In this document: piece after piece, positions 1 through 12,136 of the stretch
Position numbering within the stretch: position 1 is the first letter of the stretch
How the letters are laid out: every line of letters starts with the position of its first letter
Source: Zopfochytrium polystomum
Taxonomy: Eukaryota; Chytridiomycota; Chytridiomycetes; Chytridiales; Chytridiaceae
DNA: 64,000 bases
NCBI GenBank assembly: GCA_025765615.1
Contig: JAIVFJ010000068.1
Coordinates: 186,001-250,000, forward strand
Direction of reading: 5' to 3'
Position numbers and translations under genes: made by a program
The notes under the pieces: model-generated
What the model was told of the DNA's origin: nothing
What the model saw: the letters and a program-made list of their open reading frames with translations, nothing else
Databases searched by the model: none

Positions 1-1
1 T

Positions 2-157
2 GCAAAGCTGGACGAAGAGCGGCTGCTATCCCTGCCGGTGGCCAATAGTCTTGCGGCTCCGGTTGAGACATCTTCCTCGTCAACGCTGAGTGGGACTGGA
101 AGCCACGAAAATCATGATGGGGATGTTGCTGTTGAGAAGGTCAACTCAGACCACTGA
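2..157 (+). CDS. C-terminal end of a protein truncated by the window edge
   Basis: An open frame enters from the left edge and ends at the TGA at 155-157, giving about 51 residues. The peptide starts AKLDEERLLSLPV and ends VEKVNSDH. It is rich in Ser, Thr, Glu and Asp, like a disordered acidic tail, and no domain is visible. The frame is supported by codon-like composition and by the AT-rich, stop-dense sequence that follows, as expected of a 3' UTR. I do not recognise the family; the rest of the gene lies outside the window. Confidence 0.5.
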   Translation, partial: AKLDEERLLSLPVANSLAAPVETSSSSTLSGTGSHENHDGDVAVEKVNSDH

Positions 158-777
158 ACCCAGGAAATTCTTTTTCCCATGCCTCTTTTTCTGGTTGTTT
201 ACTTTCTGTGCGGTTTTCGGGTTGTATCTTTGCTGATATGGGACGACCTTTCAAAATTTGAGAATGAATATCGAAGGTGCACTCTACTAACGAACATTTG
301 TGTGATGATGCTTAGATAAAGACAATGTCAAGAAACAAACAACTTTTTTCCTGAATGAAAGACAGTCAGAGCATCCACCGTACTAATAACTTACAGCAAC
401 ATCCCTAAAACTTTGGGGAGCCCACTTGAAACGTAGTCCTTTTTGAGTTCAAAACAAATTGAATCCGACTTCATTCCAATTTGATCCCACTTGATTCCAA
501 CTCCGGGGGATTATGTGATTTGCACTGTGGCAGAATGGAAAAACCAACAGAGACAGCCCAGCCTCTGTTGGGGGCTGTCTCTTGTACACATGCACCAGAG
601 GAGACCGCTGAACAGACAGAATTGGGGTCAATGTTTGTCTCTCAGTCTCTCTTCTACAAATCTCATTTCAAACAGTCACATTGGGGAGAGACAGGGAGAA
701 AATATATTTTTTTTATCCCTCGGCTCCAGGCAGTTTGTCTTTGGCCCTGACTGAACTGGTCTTCTGGCTGTCCACAG
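158..777. other. Intergenic, no gene seen
   Basis: AT-rich 3' flank of the truncated gene, then from about 480 repeat-like sequence leading into the LTR-like repeat at 778. Short open frames here overlap on both strands and show no domain; they look like chance frames. Confidence 0.5.
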
Positions 778-1194
778 TGTCAGGAACAGGGACAAGGCAG
801 AGAGGACTGAGAGGAGTGATGATTGTATTGGAAACAATCATTCACTTGAGGGATGTGACAGGTCCCCCATCCCCCTTTTATACCTTTTGGAAGGTGGAAC
901 TGGCTGGTTAGCAGCAAGAGGCGCAAGACAGACTCAAACCTATTGTGACTGTCAGTTATTGTTCTCATGATGCCCATGGGAGAGCAAGCCACTGCCAATG
1001 CAGACCTGGGTGCTGGCTTGTGCTGTTGACAAATACTCTGAGTATTAAGTGGAACAGAACCCAGTGTCTACAGTTTTCCTCCTCCTCTGCTCAAGCAGAT
1101 AATATAGGAGAGGTTTTTTCCCTGTGCCAAGTCACACTTGTCTAGCAACTATTAGAGAGTGCATATCATCATTATGTATCAATAATTCATAACA
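778..1194 (-). repeat. LTR-like repeat, subfamily B (long U3)
   Basis: Read on the minus strand it starts TGTTATGAAT and ends CCTGACA, the same termini as the LTRs at 41353-41659 and 60366-60673. The end nearest 778 also shares their TATA box (TATAAAAG), R and U5, while the U3 part (about 910-1194) is unrelated and lacks the heat-shock-element arrays. A second copy of this U3 lies in inverted orientation at 39892-40190. In both copies the next 30 or so bases beyond the TGTTATG end (1195-1228 here) are also shared, so they are element-internal sequence, and this is probably a 3' LTR of a decayed element. The flanking 5-mers (CACAG and GAGTT) do not match, so no target duplication is visible. 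Confidence 0.65.
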
Positions 1195-3856
1195 GAGTTT
1201 TTCTCTTTCTCTCCAAGTTGGAGAGAAGACCACCCACAAACACACATCTCCACTTCATTCACTCCTTCCACTCACTCACTCAGAGTAGACTGTTTACACA
1301 ATCCCTGTCGGTGTTGTGCTTTTACCTGTCGTTGAGCTGAGAGAACATTCCTTTTGAGCACGTCCATGGAGGGGCCTTAGCTTCCAGTTCGTTATTGGAC
1401 TCCTCCCCTGTGGCCCAAGCCGCACGTGCGCATTGCATGGCGCCAGCTGGGTCCAACTAAAATAAAATTTGACCAGTGGACTATTCTCACTCTTTTGACC
1501 CCAGGATCCATGCCTTTAGCTATGGAAAACAAATGTTAGGTGAAAAGTAATAGGTAGTACTGGTGCAGAAGAAGGGTTCCCTTGAGCCAAGTTAGCACAT
1601 GCCCAAATATTTGGTTAATAATCAGTAGAGACACCTTGCTTCCTTACTGTAACAGCACGTTGCTCATATATTCTAGTTTGTAATTGAAATGCATATTCCT
1701 GAAAACAAATCAACTCTGGTGTTTATGTGCAAATGCCTCCAAATAATCCAGGTATTCGCAATAAGTCCTCGGCCTTCCAACTTTCTGATGCAATTAGTGT
1801 GAGACTATACTCACTTCTTCGACCCTGGGATCTAGGCCCTAGAGCGAGGGAAAGCAAATAATAGGCTAAAACTAACTTTATTGGGCTGTTGTCTAGGGGG
1901 TGTTTCAACCCTACTACTTGCCTAGTCAACGAAGTGTCCCTACTGATCTGTCTGACAGGGGTGTCAAACACAAAGAATGAACATTCAGAGGGACAATCCT
2001 CTGAGGGATCGGTGCTGGGGCACTGATTACTTGCGTGGCTGTGGGCTGATGTGAGGGGAAACGGAAGGGCACTCCCAAGGGCGCAACACAACTGCAGAAG
2101 AGAGAGAAGAGGGAAACGGGGGTTTTTATCTCAGGAACCTAATCTCAATTACAACAGGAGTGGTTAATAGCGACGGGACGAACTGGGCGCGACCTGGCGC
2201 CCCTCGTTGCAGACAGTGCTGCGGGAACCCTCATCGTCGCCAGTGACAGGGGGGAGAGAGAGAAGGGACTATGTAGGGGTCTGAAGGTCGCCAGTAGGGA
2301 ACTCGCTTGCAGAAACACCTGCGATCGTACACGCACCCCACTGGGCTGCGTCAGCACAATCACTCGACCAACAGGCTTTATCGCATCGCTCTCAAACTCA
2401 CACATCTCACTCTGCCCTCACAAGAGCCTAGCTGGGAAAGCATGGGGGGTCTGGGTATCTGTCACTCAAGGGCCCAGGGTTCAAGTCACAACGCCAGCTG
2501 TTGAAGGCAACAAGAAAGAGTACAGTCTTGAATCACAAGGAGTGGTGCGGTGGAGATGCCTGACGACTCAGTAAGTCCGTAGTGCATGGGGTGGGTTTGC
2601 CGAGGTGATACCTGGACGTAGTCTATAACGGTTCACCATTGATGGCGCTTTCTCTTCCCGTTGGCCCTTCGGGGCTGGAACAATATAAAAAAAAAAAAAA
2701 TCATCTCACTCTCACAACAATAGGACCGAGGCAGGCACTCTTAGATCGAACTGTCAGGTGTCGGGGAACGCGCAAGGCGCGGCCACCAACACCCTCACAG
2801 GGTCGACAACGCCACTGCTGTTGCCTCTGTGGTGGGCTAGTGCCTGTGATCCTCACTCCAACACAGAGCCAGCAGTGTCACACAGTCGGTGGTGGGGCCA
2901 GCTGCATTCCCCACCCGCGGCCCCTTAAGGAGCCCCTGAAGGGACCATGTACACACCCGGGTGTGTACCATCTCTCACTACCCTCACCTTTGTGAGCCAG
3001 ATGGATTTGAAGGGACTCTGTATTGGTGCCAAAGGACAGAAATCAGATTGAAGAAAAAAAGGAAAAAGAGAAATGGCCCAAAAACAGAGAGAGAGAAAAT
3101 TGACAAGTCAACCCCCTGACTTGGAGCATCCACCACAAATGCTCTAAGTCCCCCCAACCCTATGTGTGTATGTACAAGTGCTGAAAATAAATAATAAATT
3201 AGGCGGGCTTGGGGTACAGCCAGTCAGGCACCCTATCCCTAGGCAGTTGGGCAGTCTCTGTTAGTCACCAAAAAAGAAAATATGTTGGGAAAACCCTGGC
3301 GCAATGGAAACTGTTAAGACGAAAGTAGTAAAAGCAGGCCCAATAATAAAGACAGGTTTGCTGCAAATACACTTTGATAACGCCTTGTAAACTAAAGAAC
3401 TGGGAATAATAATAGGGGTCCTGATCCTTCCAGTTTTATGACAGGTACACTTGTTTTTGTGAATAAAATCCCTAGACTTTATCACTGAGACCTCAGTGTA
3501 GTCTCACATTAGAGCAGGAAACCTGACGATTATTCCAAAAATTAGTCTACATTGTAGAAAAATTTAGAAAATTTATGGGGACGACCAGAATCAATCCCTT
3601 GTTCCAAATAGGGTCACGTGCTATGTGTCATATGTCTCATAGTAAATTAAGAGCTCAGCAAATACCTAAACTATGGCCAGCACCCAACATGAGATACTCG
3701 AGAATCTCATACAATGGGTCTAAGCTCACAATATCTCCCAAACCAATACTCACACGACAGGAGTGTGAAGCCCACATCAAATGTAAAAACTGACTTGTCA
3801 ACTGCAGTCCTTATCGCACCTTGAGCTTTTTTTGTTCGGTTTCTGCGGTAAGGAAA
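1195..3856. other. Transposon-derived and unassigned DNA without a supported gene
   Basis: No conserved protein is seen in 2.6 kb. Two imperfect copies of an about 70-base segment occur near 1478-1545 and 1800-1875 (both carry a GACC..GGATC core and an AAACAAAT-like end). A tRNA-like degenerate segment lies at 2430-2499, with an intact B-box-like core and complementary ends. A run of A sits at 2688-2700. The open frames at 1723-2091 (-), 2145-2405 (-) and 2639-2995 (+) have no recognisable domain and overlap repeats, so I do not call them genes. Confidence 0.5.
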
Positions 3857-5273
3857 ATGTTTGATAAGAGACAGCTTCGCGGCTATGGTGAGCACCCCCC
3901 AAATCCGAAGTGGCCTAACGGTGCGCGCATCGCACTGTCGTTCGTTGTCAACGTACGTGACAAAAGTGACCTTCAAACAGCGAGTCGCGGACTGCGCCTA
4001 TTTGTTTAACAACCACGCAATCGCCAGTACGAAGAGGGCGGAGAGAACACCCCCGATAACGGCGATGAGTTTTCCGAAGTGTTTCTGAATGAAACCCCTG
4101 GCGGACTCAAGAAGCCAGAGCGGGATATGAACATGGAGACGCAGTATGAATACGGAACGCGCGTCGGCGTGTAAGTTCCTGTGCAGCTGCGGCCGTGGAA
4201 CTTTTCACCTCGCAACCCCCCTGCTCACCCCTCGTCACCTAGGTGGCGCATCCTCCGGCTGTTTGCCGAGAAAAACTTCAAGTTTACGTGCTACGCGGTC
4301 GGTCGCGCCGTTGAACTGACCCCCGAGCCCATCAAGGCAATGAGCGACGCGGGGCACGAGATTGCATCGCACAATTACCGGTGGATCGACTACGCCCAGG
4401 TTACACCCGAGGTTGAACGCGCTCACGTCCACGCTTGCATAAAAGCAATCAAGGTGGGTTATCGCGGATCTGCATTCTCGCTTGCAGGTGCATCGCCACC
4501 GAACACGCTCCTTTTTGTATAATTATTTGTGGCCACACCTCATTCGCCAACCACGCAAACAGGACGCGTGTGGGAAGGCGCCCCGAGGCTGGTACACTGG
4601 GCGCGTATCGACCAGGAGCCGGCAGATTGTTCGTGAAGAGTACGAAAAGCTGGGGTTGGAGCTTTTGTACGATTGCGACGCTTACAACGACGAGCTACCG
4701 TATTACCTGTACGACTCAAAAGGTTCACATCTTGTCATCCCCTACACCTTGGATGCCAACGACATGAAGGTTCGTCTTGGAAGTACGAGTGGCCATTGCA
4801 GGCTTTCGAAATCTGCCTTGTTTGTCCGTTCCTTGCTCGAATGCATTGGATTGCAATCGCTGCCGTCCAAGATATTGATATTCTTTCACCAGTTTTGCGT
4901 CCCACCGGGTTTCTCCTCACCCGATGGGTTTTTCACTTATCTCAAAAACACATTCGACATCTTGTATGCGGAAGGCGAGACCTCGCCCAAGTTTATGAAC
5001 ATTGGCCTTCACTGCCGGTTGGTTGGCAAGCCTGGTCGTGCCGCCGCGCTGAAGCAGTTCTTAGACTACGGTGAGCAACTTGCTCTTGCATCCTGTGCTC
5101 TAATCGATCTTTATATTCGCTCTACCTTAACGAACAAATAAACAAACGGGGAAAAACACTCGTTCAAAATCGAAATCGATCACTGAATAGTCTCGCAATT
5201 CAAAGACGTGTGGGTCTGCACAAGGGAAGAGATGGCGCGTCACTGGATGAAGGTGCACCCCCCATCGAATTGA
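3857..5273 (+). CDS. puuE: PuuE-type allantoinase (polysaccharide-deacetylase fold), 6 exons, 305 aa
   Basis: Exons: 3857-3952, 4028-4170, 4243-4453, 4563-4769, 4893-5070 and 5191-5273; all junctions are GT-AG and in phase. The product hydrolyses allantoin to allantoate in urate and purine breakdown. The family arose from polysaccharide deacetylases and is unrelated to the classic amidohydrolase allantoinases. Family signatures appear in order: RGYGEHPPNPKWPNGARIA near the N-terminus, NYEEGGENTP, SHNYRWIDY, PRGWYTGR, YDCDAYNDELPYY, GLHCRLVGKPGRAAAL, and a terminal DVWVCTREEMARHW. The length fits the family (about 300-310). The start is the ATG that directly precedes the conserved N-terminal block. 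It converges on CIBAR with only 28 bases between stop codons. No PTS1 is present. The family is also known from some fungi, so transfer is not required to explain it. Confidence 0.93.
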
Positions 5274-5301
5274 GGCCTTTGTTCTTCTCGACGCACTGTA
5301 A

Positions 5302-6509
5302 TTAGCGCGATCGCGGTGTGGTCGGAGTTGTTGGTGAAGTGGACTCAAGCTTTGCCTGAATGTCCTGCGGATTCGTTTTTTCGGGGTTTTCAATGAGCTT
5401 TTGAATTCGGACATGCTGCTCTCGAGAAAGCACATATCTTTTGCGAAAGCGTGAAAAGGAAACAAAAGTCAAAAAATGTGCGACGGTACCTCGGCGTCAT
5501 CCCCAAAAGAATATTCTGCAAGAAGCTTGTGGTAGTGGCTCGCAATCTCCAAAGAGCTGGCGTGGAACTGGATTTCCGACCTAAGTGAGAAAGGTTCGGT
5601 AGATATCAATGTTTTTAAACGTTTACAGCAATTTTGGCGCAGGGTGTGGGTATCACAATGTCTGAAAATAACTCTCACCAAAGGAACTCTCTGAAACATG
5701 ACTGAATATCCTCTCGCTTTTTCACTTCAAATCGCGCAGTACTTTCCAGCACAGAACCCGTAGCGTGCGCCACCTCATGGGAGGCGCCTGCTAGTTCCAT
5801 TTGAGACTAGGATATTTTTTGTTCTGTTAAGCCCACCGCTTCGTCCTGAAAGGAAGCAGATACCTGACTGATTTTAGGCCTGTTTCCAGACTCTTTTGTC
5901 AAAACTTTGTCCAGCTGCTGCTGCTTTTTCGCCTCCTTCTCCAACGCCGCATCTCGTGTTCGAAGCTCCTCCTATAAACAGAAATTTACTACTACTGATG
6001 CCAGGTAGAATAAGTATTTGAGAAGGAAGCCAACCTTTAGCTTGTGACACAGTGCTGGGTAGACTTTCAACATCTCCTCGGACAAGACTTGGATTCGCTC
6101 AATCATCTTGTCTCGTTCCTTTTCTCTTTCTGCTCCCGGAGCACAGATTTTGAAGGGCTGTTTAGAAAAATCGCTCAGGGCTCGGGAACGGGGTACCAAT
6201 CAGCATCTCGGCAAAGCAGGCGAGCATCTCGCCAAACTGCGGAGTCTCCATGCTCGCAAAGGCTTTGACGAGCCCGGACATTTTCACAGACTTTTTGCGC
6301 AGCCGCTCCTGGTTGCGGAGGTATCCCGCCATGACGGTCTGGAGACTCCCAATGTTCCGCTCCGAAGTGCGGACAAGAGTGGAGATCGTTTGGGACTTTT
6401 TGTCCGTGCTTTTGAGGACGCCGCGAAAGGATGGTGGGAACGCTGGGTGAGTGAGTTTGCAGTATGAATGCAGGCCGGCTTCGTCTTACGTGCGCTCAAT
6501 CGAGAACAT
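5302..6509 (-). CDS. CIBAR: CIBAR/FAM92-family B-domain (BAR) protein, 7 exons, 256 aa
   Basis: Exons from the 5' end: 6509-6490, 6408-6197, 6129-6035, 5971-5864, 5806-5679, 5580-5490 and 5418-5302. In animals FAM92/CIBAR forms a membrane-curving helical dimer at the ciliary base with CBY1. The reconstructed protein aligns with the family from the first residue with almost no gaps: an N-terminal helix around SERNIGSLQTVMAGYLRNQ, then METPQFGEMLACFAEML, a charged coiled coil (EREKERDKMIERIQVL, EELRTRDAALEKEAKKQQQ), the SQMELAGASHEVAHATG helix, and a final helix around FHASSLEIASHYHKLL. The splice acceptors of exons 2 and 3 were chosen because they alone keep this alignment. The last exon is the least certain; if its donor is not used, the protein ends a few residues later in VPSHIF. 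LYS12 lies upstream on the same strand, its stop 103 bases before this start. Confidence 0.85.
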
Positions 6510-6561
6510 ATCTTCTGGCTGTGTTTTCGTCTCAACCGACAATTTGGTGTAATGGACCAGG

Positions 6562-6591
<30 letters not shown>
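6562..6591. repeat. 30-base A run (T run on the gene strand)
   Basis: An uninterrupted stretch of 30 A on the plus strand, between the LYS12 stop and the CIBAR start, about 53-82 bases upstream of the CIBAR ATG. Runs of similar length occur at 16398-16425 and 16767-16795. It may act as a nucleosome-excluding poly(dA:dT) promoter element; it is too long to be typical random sequence. Confidence 0.8.
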
Positions 6592-6594
<3 letters not shown>

Positions 6595-6611
6595 CTTATA
6601 TTTTGTTTCTC

Positions 6612-8138
<1,527 letters not shown>

Positions 8139-9245
8139 CACGATCGTTTTGCTTTTCGTCGTTTTTCTTCCTTTTTCCTTCTTTCTTGTTTTTCTTTTCT
8201 TTCTTCTCTGTGTTTTTTTTTTTCCTTTTTTTTTTCTCATCTGTTTCGTTTGCGCAGCTTTGGGGTATAATACTTTAGTCAAACCTCTCAAAAGCAAAAT
8301 TCAAATTCAACACTGGGTATGCCAAACGCCTAACCGTAACCTAACCGTAAACCTAACTGGGCAAATCCCAACCCAACCCTAACCGAACCTAGGAGGAACT
8401 CGACAACCCTAACCGCGGTTAACGCTTTTTCAACCGTATCCTAACCGGGAAACTCTGGATCTGAGGACACTGAAACGTTGGCAAATTCCGTAACCCACTG
8501 GCTAAATTCCCACTCCATAGGCTGCAAGTAAGTCTCGGCGGTTAGCCGGTTTAAACTGTAATCCTAACCTCAAACGGAAAAATCCCGGTTAGGATAAACC
8601 GGACTACGGGTTACGGTTGGGTTAGAAGGCAATTTATCCTATCCTAACCGAATGCAAGGAGCAGCTAAGCTCGCCGCTGGATTCACTTTGGAAAGAAAGC
8701 AAGGGTTGACATGATGACGTGAGAATCACTGCAATGAGAAAAACAATTTCGCAACACTGCAGCCCAGTTGGGACAAGCTCGGGTCATCGGGGGGAAAAAA
8801 AAAGAAATTAAAAGATGCGAACATGTGGAGTTGTGGCGCCGGTTTAACGTTTTGGGGGGAGTCTGGGGGCTGTGAAAGGGAGGGATTGTTGAGCGACCTG
8901 ATTGCCACGTGAGTGACGGTGGTGGGTGGGGGCCACCACCCCACACAAAAAAAAACACGAAACAAGACAGAGACCGAGAGACAGAGAGAGGACAGACAGA
9001 GTGAGATCGAGAGAGAAACAGAGAGAAGAGAAATCGAGACCCACCACCCCCCCCACCACCTGCTTCCTACGCCCCCCCCCCACCAAATTCCCCGCCTCCT
9101 TCCCACCAACCCCCACCTACACCAGTCCGTCGGGTCTCCATCCAATCCGGCCCGCCCCAACACCGTAAATATCCGCACCCATCCAGCGGCTCCCTCCCTC
9201 CTAACCTACCTCCGAGCGCTAGACCAACCGAAACCCTCATCTGCC
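8139..9245. promoter_or_regulatory. Divergent intergenic region between LYS12 and the hydrolase gene
   Basis: About 1.1 kb with no convincing gene. From the LYS12 side it holds a T/C-rich block (8150-8250), then a degenerate CCTAACC / GGTTAGG repeat cluster (8329-8650), and then a purine/pyrimidine-biased stretch (8940-9120) just upstream of the hydrolase ATG. Frames that cross it (for example 8913-9245, upstream of the chosen ATG) are low-complexity and most likely 5' UTR. Confidence 0.55.
8329..8650. repeat. Degenerate telomere-like CCTAACC/GGTTAGG cluster
   Basis: At least eight copies of CCTAACC or its complement lie within about 320 bases. Two contain the exact octamer AACCCTAA (8375-8382 and 8405-8412). 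Left copies read CCTAACC and several right copies read GGTTAGG, with one more CCTAACCG at the far right. They are irregularly spaced and embedded in unique sequence, so this is not a simple tandem telomere tract. Confidence 0.6.
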
Positions 9246-11970
9246 ATGTCGCAACCGCTGCCACAAGCACTACCAAGCTTTGCTGGGACACTCAACGACA
9301 AAGCGTGCGTCATTGCTACGACATCGTTCCGTCGGCGGCGCAGCTCCACACTCTCGTCCCCGTTCGATTCAATACCTGTGTTGACGGACAATCACCATGC
9401 TTTGTGCCCTCCACGATTGCCCCTCGCCAACGTGCAATCGGCGCCGCCGCCGCCACCACCACCACGGACTGGCCCCCTCGTTTCTTCTCGCAATCTCTCT
9501 TCGAAGGCCACTCACAAACGAGACGGTTCTCCCAGAAAAGAAAGCAAAGCGAATTCTCCAACGGACTGCCAACCAGTGCCGATCCTCGCATCCCGGTCCA
9601 ACTCTGCCTCACTGACCATCTACCGATCTCCCACTGTCGAGCCGAAGGGCGGAAACCCCTCCAGTACGCGTTTATTCCGCTGCTTCCGAGGGTACTGTGC
9701 ATCTTTTATTTGCCAAATATAAACTCACCTAGCTGCACACCCAAAGATGCACGATTGTGTCAGAACATTACAAAGTACCGCTGAAAGGTGGAATCGGTTG
9801 CATTCCAATGGAGCGACGTTGCACCTTGCCCGTATTTAGTCGTCCATCCAAAGCGAAAGGGGCAGTGCTCCTCATACCAGGGTTCAGTTCGAATCGAAGT
9901 GTCTTTGATGTTAGAGGCGAGGAAGGCAAGCCCCACCGTTTGAGACGTTTTCTTTCTCAGCAAATTAATCCTTTCTGGTTGTCAGACAGGGGAGGAGTTT
10001 CATTTTTTGAGTATCTCGGCTATCGCGGTTATGACACCTACTCTATCGATCTACGCGGAAGCCGAGAGGCTCAGGGAATGGGCAGTCGCTCACCAGCATA
10101 CCTCAAAGAAGTGAGAATTTCCTTAGGCAATATACGCTAAACACGTCCAAACTCGTTAGCACGTCGAAGTGGATGTTCCAAGCAGCATAACATTCATAAA
10201 GTCCTTCGGGCACCAAAAAGTCTATCTTATTGGCCATAGTATGGGAGGTGCAATTTCGTGTGCGGTGGCAGGATTTGTTCCCCACGATGTTGCGGGAATC
10301 GTCCATGTGCGTCTGGTTTGATGTAGTATTGTTGTAACCCTCCAAACCATCTCGTCAGCTGGCAGGATTGTATAATTTTTCAATTCCCATCCTCGCTGAC
10401 GCTATTGATTTATACCAAAAGGTAAACTAAGTTTCCTTGCAGCTTTTTTGAGTCACGGTCATTGTTAAGCGTATTCAAAGTACTGTCCGCATACGATCCA
10501 AGATTTGGTTCAGCGAGGAACCGGTTTCGCTCTCAAATCTGCTGTGAAATTGATGGCTCCTATGATATCCACTGCGTTCCATCTACTCAGTCCACCACAG
10601 TCGCTTACGTCACCGCCCGCCATACTCCCACCCCCGATGGGTGATGAGTTCGAAGTGAGAAATTTCGCCGTCGATCGCATTCCTCGACCCAGCTTTGCTG
10701 TTGCTACAATCCACTCGTTCATAACGGAGCTCAGGCGTCGGCCAATACCCATTCGTTCCGCATTGGAGACAATGATTCAGCTTAGACCGTACGTTCCGGA
10801 AAGGATAAGCAACTTTCTGCTCAACTGCTGGTACCCGCTACCTTGGGTGCCTTACTCAATAAGCAACCCTTGGAGTCTTTTGGAGAAAGCGGTGGAGAGC
10901 CCAACAATCGGAATTCTTATCGCTGTCTTGAAGGGAGCAGTTGTGCAGGTTCGATCAGCCTGATTATGGGATATGTACTCACTCACTTTATTACAGGATG
11001 AGGCAGAGGCCTACAACAAGTGGATCACTGAGAGTTCCGAGCATCGAAAGGAAGTCCGAAAGCACACTGCAGAGCTCGAGAGCATCCACGTAGCCACTGC
11101 TATCTCGTCCATTGGAAGAAGTAACGGTCCGCATGTCGCGCGGGCTGTCGAAAACGAGGGGTTCGTTCCAGGGACGAGCACCAGGCTGGACGCCATCGGG
11201 AACCCACCCAGCACTGATTCCCTCCTGAAGCAAGCCACATCGGTCGGCTTAGACCCGCAATTTGATGGGCACGACATTCTCCGCAACGTTCTTTCCCACG
11301 CTGCCACATCGGCAAAACATCCCAGCCCGTTGCCAGTGGGGGAAAACGTGACAGACAAGCCTCGGACAAAGCTGAAAGGACCTGCTTCGAAGCCTTTAAA
11401 TCCAGCGTTTTCTCGATGGAACGAACTCGGCCCGTATCTGGAGCGCTTTGAACAGCTCGAGAGCCTACCTCTCTTCTTCTGCCATGCCAACAAAGACACA
11501 GTTTTGCGGTTTGTACTGTTTTTCTCTCTTTCCAGGGTAGGAACTAATAGTCTTACAGACCGAAAGACACACTTGCCGGTTTCTCAAGGAGCACCTCGAG
11601 GTGGAAAGCAAAAATTGTTTACGCTGGGGACGAGACTGCCGAGCGGCCAGAACCTCCGTTTTCATCAGGACGAGAGGATGCGTTCAACAGCCTGGACTCC
11701 CGTCGTAAAATGCGAGAATCACTTCAACTCACCCCTATTCAGCCCCCAACGGAGACGTCCTCGAGAACCACGTCCTCCACTCGACCTCCACAGGGACCCA
11801 AAGTGCCGCCCAGTCTCAGCGATCGCTACGAAGTTCCTGGGAACGTCTCCTACGGTCACTGCGACATTCTGATGCAGAACGAGATATGGGAGCGGATTAC
11901 CGAGTGGTTGGATGTCACGTCCTCACGGGAGAGAGACTGGCGTTACAAGAGACGTTACAGTGCAAAATGA
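9246..11970 (+). CDS. Alpha/beta-hydrolase (lipase-like), 7 exons, 803 aa
   Basis: Exons: 9246-9691, 9747-10110, 10160-10306, 10359-10421, 10481-10948, 10997-11508 and 11559-11970. It is a serine hydrolase of the alpha/beta fold, probably a lipase or esterase; the substrate is unknown. The fold begins in exon 2 (AVLLIPGFSSNRSVFDV, then YRGYDTYSIDLRGS). The nucleophile elbow is LIGHSMGG with Ser near residue 297. A C-terminal strand, LPLFFCHANKDTVLRPKDT, supplies the acid (Asp near 663), and YGHCDIL supplies His (near 766), followed by WERITEWLD. So the full triad is present. The first 150 residues and the part between about 500 and 640 are low-complexity and probably disordered. The start is the first ATG after a purine-rich leader; an upstream in-frame ATG at 8913 would only add low-complexity sequence. 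It converges on the next gene. Confidence 0.82.
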
Positions 11971-12136
11971 GTTCGCTGCTTGCAGCTCCACAATCGTTTC
12001 ACTTCATTCTCTTCGTCGAACTTTCTTCACAATTTATGTTTTGCAGAACCAAGAATACTCCCAAACGATTCTACTGATAGCAAATAAAGAGGAACTTCCA
12101 AAACAAACAAAGCGTAATAAACAGAGAAAAGGAGCT

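Noticed and set aside
2639..2995. 118-codon plus-strand frame with several Cys and His
   Set aside because: Low-complexity and Pro-rich with no domain, starting beside an A run within repeat-derived DNA. It looks like a chance frame.
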